Assembly (NCBI GenBank): GCA_003695505.1
Contig: RFIY01000146.1
Location: forward strand, 1 to 32,877
DNA length: 32,877 nucleotides
DNA from: J088 sp003695505 [NCBI: Candidatus Dadabacteria bacterium]
GTDB lineage: Bacteria; J088
Reading direction: 5' to 3'
A program made the translations under genes and the position numbers. Below the pieces are notes generated by a model. That model saw only the letters and a list, made by a program, of their open reading frames with translations, was not told where the DNA came from and ran no database searches. This document shows, one piece after another, positions 24,305 to 31,388 of the stretch (position 1 is the first letter of the stretch; every line of letters begins with the position of its first letter).

Positions 24305-26048
24305 CCGCACCGGCTCCTTCGCGTGAAAAAGCGTGGTAACCCCATTCGTCCCAGTCGGTATCGAAGCCAGAGGAAACCGATACCGGCGGGCACAGGAGTG
24401 GCAAGAACATCAGATCCGTTCGTTCGTCATACGAAACCGTCGTACAACTGGTTTGCCGAATGCGCACCCGGTCGAGCACCTTCCCCGGACCATTCGAGCC
24501 ACCGTCGCGGAGCTGCTCGCGAATGTCGTACACGATCAGATAGTCATTCTTGCCGCCGTCCGAAATGTATTTCCCCGCAAAATAGAGGATCCCGTCGCGG
24601 TCGACGACCAGGCCGGTATTGATATAGGGATCCTGTGTGGCGTGCGGTTCATAAACCTGCCTCAGTTCCAGCGTCCGCCGATCGAACACGAAAGCCCTCA
24701 ATTGCAGAAAGAACTCGGCGCCCGAAATGAAAAACATGTAGAGCCGGTCGTCTGTATCGCTGAGCAGGTCTCCTGGATGCAACGTCACGGAGAAATACAG
24801 TTTTCCGGTCACGGGATGGGACGCCACCTCTGTACCATCGGGGTCGAACACATAGAGCCGGCTATCGGGTTCGTCCTCGGCGCTGTAAACGGTAACAATG
24901 TTGCCCGTGCGGGGATCGATGCTCGGTGTCGTCTCACTTTTTGTTTTCCGCCCGAGATACGACGACCAGCCGAAACTGAGATTATCCGTCGATGGCTCCC
25001 AGATCGCCGCGACAAGATATCCGGCCTGAAGCTCCGGTGCACTGTAATCAAAGACGTTGTTGGTCAATTTGGGTAATGGCGACTGCACGACCGTGACATA
25101 AATCCGGTTGAGACCCGTTGCCGGATCGACAGAGACTGCCGGGGTGTTGACAGAGAGCAATGTCTGGCTTGTGGGCACGGTACCGGCCTCCGCGGCATGC
25201 CGGGCGGCAAGGTCTTCCCAGAGATCGAGGCGGCCCCGCAGCGTCCCGTTCAACCCGTCGAATACCAGGATTTTCCCGGTGATCGTATTGACGACGAGAT
25301 GACCGTCGCTGGTCAGATTCGAACTCAGGCTTGCGACAGGCAGCGTCGGCGTTCCCGGGAATCGCCACAGCGGGGTGCCGTCAGGCAACCACGCGTCAAC
25401 CGATGTTCGCGTAAAGCCATCTCCTGCTTCATTGGGTTCTCCTGCCGTGACGTAGACAACGTCGAGGCGCTGCATCAATGCATCGACCAACCATTGCGGC
25501 CGTGGAAGCACGGTGCCGTTGTTCATCCGTACGCGGCTGGCATCGGCAAAAAATGGGTCGGTGACGCCCTGTGCGCGCTCGTACCACACCTGATCCCGCG
25601 CACGTTGCGCGGCGGATTCGAGCGCGCGCGCGCTGATACGCCAGACCTGACCAAGCGTCGGAGCCCCAAGCCCGGCGAGAATCCCGGTATCCTTCTCCCA
25701 AACCAGGCGGCGGCGATCGGTCGCGGGAGCGGCAAACACGTTCGACACGCCAGGGCGCAGCGACGTGCCGTACATCGTTCCCGCGACGTCACTTCCTGGA
25801 GACAGATTGGCAAGCAGGCGCAATTCGGGGTGTGCAAAATAGGCTTCCTCGACGCAGTGCGGAAGTGGCTTGGGGTAATAGTCCGTCATGCAGCGATCGT
25901 GATGCACCACCGGCCAGCTAGACCCTTCAGAGAATCCGCTCTCTGGACACCAGTCTTCGATCTCTGCGATACCTGTCCTCAGCTCAAGACAACCGCCAAT
26001 GTTCAAGGCCGTGATGATTGCAAGGACTCCCGTTCGAAACCAGATCAT
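24282..26048 (-). CDS. PQQ-like beta-propeller lipoprotein 1
   Basis: The protein is 588 residues from ATG 26048, which has AGG 8 nt upstream; GTG 26057 is a poorer start. MIWFRTG is followed by a hydrophobic core and a lipobox NIGGC with the cysteine at residue 20. The body carries repeated strand patterns of the quinoprotein-dehydrogenase-like propeller type: VDAWLPDGTPLWRFPG, HLVVNTITGKILVFDGLNG, SIDPRTGNIVTVYSAEDE and LYVFDPDGTEVASHPVTGK. No quinone-binding or metal site can be assigned, so it is more likely a binding or scaffold protein than a dehydrogenase. Several cysteines in the N-terminal 60 residues could form disulfides. A second lipoprotein of the same design starts at 31385, with a similar signal peptide. 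The gene diverges from tetR and is followed by the esterase gene. Confidence 0.78.
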   Translation of the reverse strand: MIWFRTGVLAIITALNIGGCLELRTGIAEIEDWCPESGFSEGSSWPVVHHDRCMTDYYPKPLPHCVEEAYFAHPELRLLANLSPGSDVAGTMYGTSLRPGVSNVFAAPATDRRRLVWEKDTGILAGLGAPTLGQVWRISARALESAAQRARDQVWYERAQGVTDPFFADASRVRMNNGTVLPRPQWLVDALMQRLDVVYVTAGEPNEAGDGFTRTSVDAWLPDGTPLWRFPGTPTLPVASLSSNLTSDGHLVVNTITGKILVFDGLNGTLRGRLDLWEDLAARHAAEAGTVPTSQTLLSVNTPAVSVDPATGLNRIYVTVVQSPLPKLTNNVFDYSAPELQAGYLVAAIWEPSTDNLSFGWSSYLGRKTKSETTPSIDPRTGNIVTVYSAEDEPDSRLYVFDPDGTEVASHPVTGKLYFSVTLHPGDLLSDTDDRLYMFFISGAEFFLQLRAFVFDRRTLELRQVYEPHATQDPYINTGLVVDRDGILYFAGKYISDGGKNDYLIVYDIREQLRDGGSNGPGKVLDRVRIRQTSCTTVSYDERTDLMFLPLLCPPVSVSSGFDTDWDEWGYHAFSREGAGAGECVLDE

Positions 26049-26065
26049 GACGCGCACCTAAATTA

Positions 26066-26082
26066 AATCATTTGTTTCAATC
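26066..26082 (-). promoter_or_regulatory. candidate TetR operator, copy 1
   Basis: On the minus strand this reads GATTGAAAC-AAA-TGATT. It matches the copy at 26128-26144 at 14 of 17 positions in inverted orientation. It lies just downstream of the minus-strand -10, over the expected transcription start of the propeller-1/esterase unit. Confidence 0.5.
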
Positions 26083-26091
26083 ATACGTTTA

Positions 26092-26105
26092 CCACGATAG
26101 CGTGG
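26092..26105. repeat. inverted repeat CCACG-N4-CGTGG
   Basis: Two perfect 5-nt arms surround a 4-nt centre, located between the two 17-bp sites and within the spacer of the weak minus-strand promoter. It could be a site for a second regulator. Confidence 0.4.
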
Positions 26106-26127
26106 CGGCAATATTTTTGCAACAGTC

Positions 26128-26144
26128 GATTGAAACGTTTGATT
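26128..26144 (+). promoter_or_regulatory. candidate TetR operator, copy 2
   Basis: The site reads GATTGAAAC-GTT-TGATT and contains the 8-bp palindrome AAACGTTT. It covers the -35 and the first half of the spacer of the tetR promoter, a position where binding would block RNA polymerase. It is paired with the inverted copy 62 bp away. Confidence 0.5.
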
Positions 26145-26158
26145 ACTTTTGCTATGAT
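26130..26158 (+). promoter_or_regulatory. strong sigma-70 promoter of the tetR-glycosidase-DUF3604 arm
   Basis: TTGAAA (26130-26135), a 17-nt spacer and TATGAT (26153-26158) with a TGC extended -10 just before it. This is the best promoter match in the window. Transcription would start near 26165, giving a leader of about 35 nt before GTG 26200. Confidence 0.7.
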
Positions 26159-26199
26159 ACGGACAAATCGCAACCGCTCCCCTCCGACTGGAGTATTCT

Positions 26200-26883
26200 G
26201 TGCCCCCGGCTATTTCCGAGCAGAAAGCGCCACACTCCCCCTCCGCCCCGGCCCGCGGTGAACAACTGCGTTCCCAGCAAAAGAAAGAGCGGATTCTCGA
26301 GGCTGCCGAGCTGCTGTTCGCCGAAGCTGGCTACGAAGGTGCAACCGTTCGCCGCATCGCTGAAGCCGCGAACGCCAACGTCGCCTCGATCAACTACCAT
26401 TTTGGTTCCAAGCATGCGCTATGGCTTGAAACCCTCCAGCGTGTCCTGGACGGCATCCGCGACGAAGCCATTGCGGAAATCAGCGCATACCAGGGGAACG
26501 CGTCCGCATTTATCGATCAGGCACTGCGCCGTTTCTTCGATTACTTTCTCGAACGCGAACACCATGTCCGACTGATCTACCACGGACAAGCCCGAGGCGA
26601 CAGTGAGGTATTTTTGCGGCTCTCCCGTCCCTTTTTTGAACAGGTCTACGCCTTCTTCGATACGCTCAATCTGCGGCCGCCCGCCGGAATCGATCCACCG
26701 CTTGCGCTGATGGATCCCGCGTACGCACTGTTGTCATTGATACATCGGCGCAAGGAACTCGAGATCTTGCTCGGTGGTGATTTTCGCGACCCTGCGTTCC
26801 GCGACCGCCTGTTACGTCACCTCAGCACCATGGCACACCTGCTGCTCGGCCTGCCGGTAGATACAGCCTTCCCACAGGACTGA
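26200..26883 (+). CDS. TetR-family transcriptional regulator
   Basis: The protein has 227 residues from GTG 26200, with GGAG 6 nt upstream. The N-terminal helix-turn-helix is typical: KKERILEAAELLFAEAGYEG, then ATVRRIAEAANANVASINYHFGSK (about residues 28-71). The C-terminal ligand-binding domain (about 80-227) is all-helical and includes FFDYFLEREHHVRLIYHGQ; it resembles the CerR-like C-terminal families, but the ligand cannot be predicted. TetR proteins commonly repress their own and divergent genes and release DNA when a ligand binds. Here the gene faces the propeller-1/esterase unit across 151 nt with paired operator-like sites. It lies 9 nt before the glycosidase-like gene. It is the likely switch for the whole 22.6-32.9 kb locus. 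Confidence 0.92.
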   Translation: MPPAISEQKAPHSPSAPARGEQLRSQQKKERILEAAELLFAEAGYEGATVRRIAEAANANVASINYHFGSKHALWLETLQRVLDGIRDEAIAEISAYQGNASAFIDQALRRFFDYFLEREHHVRLIYHGQARGDSEVFLRLSRPFFEQVYAFFDTLNLRPPAGIDPPLALMDPAYALLSLIHRRKELEILLGGDFRDPAFRDRLLRHLSTMAHLLLGLPVDTAFPQD

Positions 26884-26892
26884 TTTCGTACG

Positions 26893-29574
26893 ATGCCTCG
26901 TCCAGGGAATGATAGAGATGCTCGTATGCGCGGACAATTCTTAAACAATCGCTTATTTACTTTCTTGTGCTGCATGTTCATTCTGGCCAGTCGGACCGCC
27001 CTGGCAACAGAATGTCATCAGATCCATACGCTCCTCGACTTTCTCGGGCCGACAAACCAGACCGCCGGATTCTCGAACGGACGCATGATGGTGGGACTGT
27101 CATCGCACGGCGAGTTGTTGACATTGCGGTGGCCCTATCTTTCAGATTTCGACCATCTTGACTACGGCACCAACGCGCTCAAGATGCTGGACTTTGACAC
27201 CCCACTGCTCGGTGCCCTGCCGGAAGAGGCCGTTTTCGACGGAATCCGCCTGAATCCGGAAGCGGTGTCCAGCCCGGTATCGTGGCTGCGCGACGCACCC
27301 TGGCACGTTCGGCAGTCCTACGAATCGGAAGACGTTGACGTCCTGCTGACAGAATGGGCGCATCCTTCCCTGCCAATCGTCATCGTTCGCCGTGACTGGC
27401 TCGACCGCCAGGCCGATACTTTTGTTCAGGAGTATGAGCTCATCAACAGCGGCGAAGACGCCATCGAACTCGCAGTCATCCACTATGCGAACTGGGCCCC
27501 GTCGGTGAAGCGCCTGCCGTACGACCAGACGCCGGGCTGGACGGATGATGCCACGCTCGATCCGGGCATGTGGTACGACACAAAATGGGATGCGTTGCGC
27601 ACAGCCCGCAGTTTCGCAGTCCGCAATACAGCGTTCCCTGGCCCACAGACCGCGCAACAGGAAGGTGAACTGACAGACTGGCTGGACCGGTTCGTCGGGG
27701 ACGGCGTCTATCTGGCCGCCCGTCTTTACCCCGGGAGCACGTCCCACGATGTAGGACCCGCACTCGACGGGGCGCAGCAGGAACCTTCCGTGTATGGCCA
27801 GGCGGCGCTCGGACGACCCCTCGGACGTAACTACCACGCTGGCCGCGCGGCCGGGTTACTTGAAATCCGGATCCGGATCCCGGCACACGGCGCACGCCGT
27901 GTCACGGCCGCCACGTTTGCGGCCAGAACCGCGGCTCAACTCGATGAGTTGCTTGCCACATTTTCGACACCATCGGTATTCTCGACGAGCCTCGCCCGGG
28001 CCCGCGCGGCTGATCGCCAGTGGCTGGCGCGCCGCCCACTACCGAATTCACCGGACCGAAAACTACGGCGGGTCGCGAAGCGGGCACTGCTGAACCTGCG
28101 AGACGCGTGGCATCCCGACTCCGGACTCGTTGCCGGCGGCTTCAGCACGACACCTCCGTACACATATGACTGGCCCAATGAGATCCTCCTCCACCTCGTG
28201 ATGCCGCGGATCGGGATGGTAACCGAGGCGGAAGCGCACGCCTTCTTCTATCAAAGTGTGCAGGCGGGGCCTCCGGCAAGTTCAACGGATCCACCGCAGT
28301 ACAGCTTCGGTATGAATTATGACTACGGCGGCATGCCACGCGGTTTTCTGTCATTCAAGATTGATTCGACCGCATTCGTCGTTGTGCACTGGTGGGACGT
28401 CGCGCAATTTCTGGAGGAACCGGAACGGTCGAAATATATTGAGCAGATCTACCCGTCATTGCGCCAGACCGCAATGTTCTTGCGTGACTATCGCCAGGAC
28501 AACGGCCTGACCTTGCCCGCCACCGAAGGCGACTATCCCGGTGACCGCTCCACCCTGCAGGGCAATTTGCCTGTCTGGGCCGCGATGTCCGCCGCCGCCG
28601 AGGCTGCCAATGCCGCGGGCGACACCTCGTCGGCAACCGCGTTTCAGGCCCGCGCGGACGAACTGAAGGCAGCGATCCTGGCCACGTTCTACGACGAAAA
28701 GAAGAACCACTTTATCGAAGGCGAACAGATCGGCGCATACGCGCAATTCGGCAACGCCTACTGGATGCTGTGGCCGTATGTACTGTTGCCAGTCACGGAT
28801 GCGCGCATCCAGGGTCACGCGGCATACCTCGATCACGGTCTGCGCCATGTATTCGTAGAGCACGCCGAAGAAAAAGGTGCCTACGATGCAAAAGGGTTGT
28901 TCTACTATGTCGAGGCAGCGACAACGCCAGCGGCTTACGAGCGAGCCTGGACGTATCTGCGCGAACTGGTACACAGCGTGGCGCCGCACGGGACAAACAC
29001 CTACGGCGAAGCATGGGTCTATTGCGACTTCGACGGTGACGGTTCTGGCGAATACCAGCAACGCGTCGCGATCCCGCACATCTCGGAGGGTGTCTGGCCG
29101 TACTGGGTCGGCGTACGGCTGTTCGAGAAATGGAAACCGCAACCGCCCAAGGCCGTTCCATCACTGCAACATGTCCGCATCGATGCCAACGTCGATGACG
29201 AACCGGTACTGAGCTGGACGTCCCGCGACGCGGATGGCGTCTATATCGAACTGAGCTATGACGGCACTGTGTTTCACGATGCCGTCGAGCGGCCAGCCTC
29301 CGGAAAATGGCGGCTGTCCGGCCTTGCTCCGCACCATCGCTACACGGTGCGCGTGACCCCGTTCGATGCAGCAGGATTTGAGGGCGAAGCCTGGACGGAT
29401 ACCGTCCGCGCCGGCGTCTCGGCTGGTGGCTGTGTGGTCGCGGGGCGGGCAGACCCTGTGCTTCTGCTGCTGTTGTTGATCGTCTTCTGGCCGGTGCTCC
29501 GAAAACTGCCGTACCGCAACAGCCCAGAATGGCGATCGGCGTCGCGGAACTCGCGACAGGTCGAAGAGGCATGA
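26893..29574 (+). CDS. secreted six-hairpin-glycosidase-like protein with fibronectin-III-like domain and C-terminal sorting tail
   Basis: The protein has 893 residues from ATG 26893; ATG 26926 (residue 12) would give a more standard signal peptide (RLFTFLCCMFILASRTALA). Residues about 40-350 are a beta-rich N-terminal domain. Residues about 390-755 resemble an (alpha/alpha)6-barrel glycosidase of the GH15/debranching type: PPYTYDWPNEILLHL, FKIDSTAFVVVHWWDVAQF, ATEGDYPGDR and GNAYWMLWPYVLLP. An acidic DFDGDGSGEY loop follows. A fibronectin-III-like domain spans about 770-840. The end has GGC847VVAG, a hydrophobic stretch and a basic cluster, like MYXO-CTERM or JDVT-CTERM sorting signals. About 25 further residues follow the membrane stretch, which is longer than usual. 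Catalytic acids cannot be assigned with certainty and the substrate is unknown. The stop overlaps the DUF3604 start by ATGA. Confidence 0.7.
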   Translation: MPRPGNDRDARMRGQFLNNRLFTFLCCMFILASRTALATECHQIHTLLDFLGPTNQTAGFSNGRMMVGLSSHGELLTLRWPYLSDFDHLDYGTNALKMLDFDTPLLGALPEEAVFDGIRLNPEAVSSPVSWLRDAPWHVRQSYESEDVDVLLTEWAHPSLPIVIVRRDWLDRQADTFVQEYELINSGEDAIELAVIHYANWAPSVKRLPYDQTPGWTDDATLDPGMWYDTKWDALRTARSFAVRNTAFPGPQTAQQEGELTDWLDRFVGDGVYLAARLYPGSTSHDVGPALDGAQQEPSVYGQAALGRPLGRNYHAGRAAGLLEIRIRIPAHGARRVTAATFAARTAAQLDELLATFSTPSVFSTSLARARAADRQWLARRPLPNSPDRKLRRVAKRALLNLRDAWHPDSGLVAGGFSTTPPYTYDWPNEILLHLVMPRIGMVTEAEAHAFFYQSVQAGPPASSTDPPQYSFGMNYDYGGMPRGFLSFKIDSTAFVVVHWWDVAQFLEEPERSKYIEQIYPSLRQTAMFLRDYRQDNGLTLPATEGDYPGDRSTLQGNLPVWAAMSAAAEAANAAGDTSSATAFQARADELKAAILATFYDEKKNHFIEGEQIGAYAQFGNAYWMLWPYVLLPVTDARIQGHAAYLDHGLRHVFVEHAEEKGAYDAKGLFYYVEAATTPAAYERAWTYLRELVHSVAPHGTNTYGEAWVYCDFDGDGSGEYQQRVAIPHISEGVWPYWVGVRLFEKWKPQPPKAVPSLQHVRIDANVDDEPVLSWTSRDADGVYIELSYDGTVFHDAVERPASGKWRLSGLAPHHRYTVRVTPFDAAGFEGEAWTDTVRAGVSAGGCVVAGRADPVLLLLLLIVFWPVLRKLPYRNSPEWRSASRNSRQVEEA

Positions 29575-31388
29575 GACGCCGCGAGCCGTCGCATGCCTTG
29601 CGGATGTGCCGGGACTTCACCGTTACGGCGATCATGGCGCTGCTGATACCACAGCTCCCGGCTTGCAATGATGTCCACTCCCCGGCACCTGATTCACCAG
29701 ACGCCTCGCGAGAACCGACCACCTGCCCGGACGCCAACGGAGCCAGACGAGCCTATTTCGGCGACCTTCACGTCCACACCACCTGGTCGCTGGATGCGTA
29801 CGGATTTGGCAATACCGTCCTCGACCCTTCCGACGCGATCGCATTTGCACGAGGTGCGCAAATCATTCACCCGACCGGCGCACCATATGCAATCGATCGC
29901 CCACTCGATTTCGTGGCGCTGACGGACCACGCAGAGTTTTTTGACCTGACTGGCGCCTGCCGTCTCGACCCGGACAACCCGGCGTGGCATGGGCGTACCT
30001 GTCGTCTGTTGCGCAATAACCCGGCATATGCGCTCGTCGTCCTCGCGGAAGCCGCGGCCGGGCTGGACGACTTCGATGTGCCGAATACAACTGCCCTGAG
30101 CGAGGGGCGCAACTACGTCTGGCAACGGGTTCGTGAGATCGCCGATGAAGGCAACGAACCATGTACATTCACGACCTTTATCGGCTATGAATGGACGGGG
30201 GGTACCCTGTCCGGCGAACTTTCGGGCGGAAATCTGCACCGTAACGTCATTTTTGCGTCGAATCGTGTACCGGCCGAGCCCTTCGACGCCAGACGGTTCC
30301 GAAACGAACGCGAACTGTGGCGGGCACTGGAAGACCAGTGTACAAACGAAACCGGCTGCGACGCGGTTACGATCCCCCACAACGCCAACCAGAGCCGCGA
30401 AGGCAGAATGTGGCGTGCTGAGAATGACGAGGCCATCAGATTGCGAGACCGCTACGAACGTCTCGTCGAGATTTACCAGCACAAGGGAAACAGCGAATGC
30501 AGTAACCGTAACCTCGACCCCCAGGATCCGGGGTACGATGCCGGCTGCGCATTCGAGTCGCTGTCGCTGTCGTCACCAGCCGACGCATTGCGCTCGTTCA
30601 ACTTCGGCGGTACGGAACCCCAGACGGATCCAAACATGATCCGCAGCGGCTGGCAAAAAGGCTTGGCGCTGTACGAGCACAGCGCAACCAACCCGTTCGA
30701 ACTCGGCGTCGTCGCCGGCACAGATACGCACGACAGCACACCCGGAGCAGTGTCGGAGATAACCTTTCGCGGCCACAATGCCACATTCTGGGAAGCGGAC
30801 GAACGGCAACGTCTGACCTTGAGCATCGAAAACAGTCCCGGAGGCCTGACGGGAATCTGGGCCGAACGCAATACCCGCGCCAGCCTGTTCGCTGCCCTGA
30901 AACGCCGCGAAGTCTTTGCCACCAGCGGACCACGAATCACGCTGCAAGTCTTTGCGACCCACAGCGTCGATGACTATTGCAACTCCCCGCCCGCCCTGGC
31001 GGCGCTGCGCACCGATGGCGCAGCCGTGCCAATGGGCGGCCGCTGGCAGGCGGGTTCCGCGCTGCTGGTCGTCACCGCAACCGCCGATACCGTGCCGCTC
31101 GACCGAATCGAACTTGTCACGGTGGGACCGGCCAGTTCCAAAGTTACGACGATTACAATGCCACGAACGGATGCGATGTACCTGTGCACCACGGTCGCGC
31201 TGCCGAAGGACAGCGAGCCAACATTACGCTATGTCCGAGCCATCGAGCAGCCCACACCGCGATGGACCTGGTTCGCCTGTCGTCAGCGCCCGGACCTGTG
31301 TGATGCCGAAACGCCGTTATTCGTCGAAGAGCGGGCCTGGTCGTCTCCGATCTGGTTCTACCCGGTGGACACGGAACGGCAGAAATGA
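29571..31388 (+). CDS. DUF3604 (PHP-like) lipoprotein
   Basis: The protein is 605 residues from ATG 29571, which overlaps the previous stop by ATGA; frame upstream of it is not needed. A hydrophobic segment ends in LPAC32, a lipobox with an unusual proline at -2. The body is a DUF3604 protein with PHP-phosphoesterase-type metal motifs: FGDLH67VH69TTWS, ALTD119H120AEFF, VTIPHNANQSREGRM and GTDTHDSTPGA. These histidines and aspartates are arranged as in PHP enzymes that bind two or three metal ions, so a hydrolase (phosphoester or amide) at the envelope is plausible. No activity is firmly established for DUF3604. The C-terminal 150 residues look beta-sandwich-like. It is followed by the second propeller gene with another ATGA overlap, so the plus arm is tightly coupled. 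Confidence 0.88.
   Translation: MRRREPSHALRMCRDFTVTAIMALLIPQLPACNDVHSPAPDSPDASREPTTCPDANGARRAYFGDLHVHTTWSLDAYGFGNTVLDPSDAIAFARGAQIIHPTGAPYAIDRPLDFVALTDHAEFFDLTGACRLDPDNPAWHGRTCRLLRNNPAYALVVLAEAAAGLDDFDVPNTTALSEGRNYVWQRVREIADEGNEPCTFTTFIGYEWTGGTLSGELSGGNLHRNVIFASNRVPAEPFDARRFRNERELWRALEDQCTNETGCDAVTIPHNANQSREGRMWRAENDEAIRLRDRYERLVEIYQHKGNSECSNRNLDPQDPGYDAGCAFESLSLSSPADALRSFNFGGTEPQTDPNMIRSGWQKGLALYEHSATNPFELGVVAGTDTHDSTPGAVSEITFRGHNATFWEADERQRLTLSIENSPGGLTGIWAERNTRASLFAALKRREVFATSGPRITLQVFATHSVDDYCNSPPALAALRTDGAAVPMGGRWQAGSALLVVTATADTVPLDRIELVTVGPASSKVTTITMPRTDAMYLCTTVALPKDSEPTLRYVRAIEQPTPRWTWFACRQRPDLCDAETPLFVEERAWSSPIWFYPVDTERQK

Larger units (their letters stand above)
26049..26199. promoter_or_regulatory. 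AT-richer divergent control region of the TetR locus
   Basis: This 151-nt gap between the propeller-1 and tetR genes is visibly richer in A/T than its neighbours. It holds one near-consensus plus-strand promoter (26130-26158) and a minus-strand -10 TATGAT (26085-26080) with no good -35. It also holds two inverted 17-bp sites (26066-26082 and 26128-26144) and a separate CCACG-N4-CGTGG inverted repeat (26092-26105). The arrangement suits repression of both arms by the TetR protein encoded next to it. Confidence 0.6.

Noticed and set aside
29529-29570. Longer start for the DUF3604 protein at 29529
   Set aside because: It would add 14 residues before the lipoprotein signal and overlap the upstream gene by 46 nt. 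ATG 29571 gives the ATGA overlap seen throughout this locus.
29694-30482. 262-codon minus-strand open frame opposite the DUF3604 gene
   Set aside because: It is a mirror of the conserved metal-motif region and lacks its own promoter or ribosome binding site.
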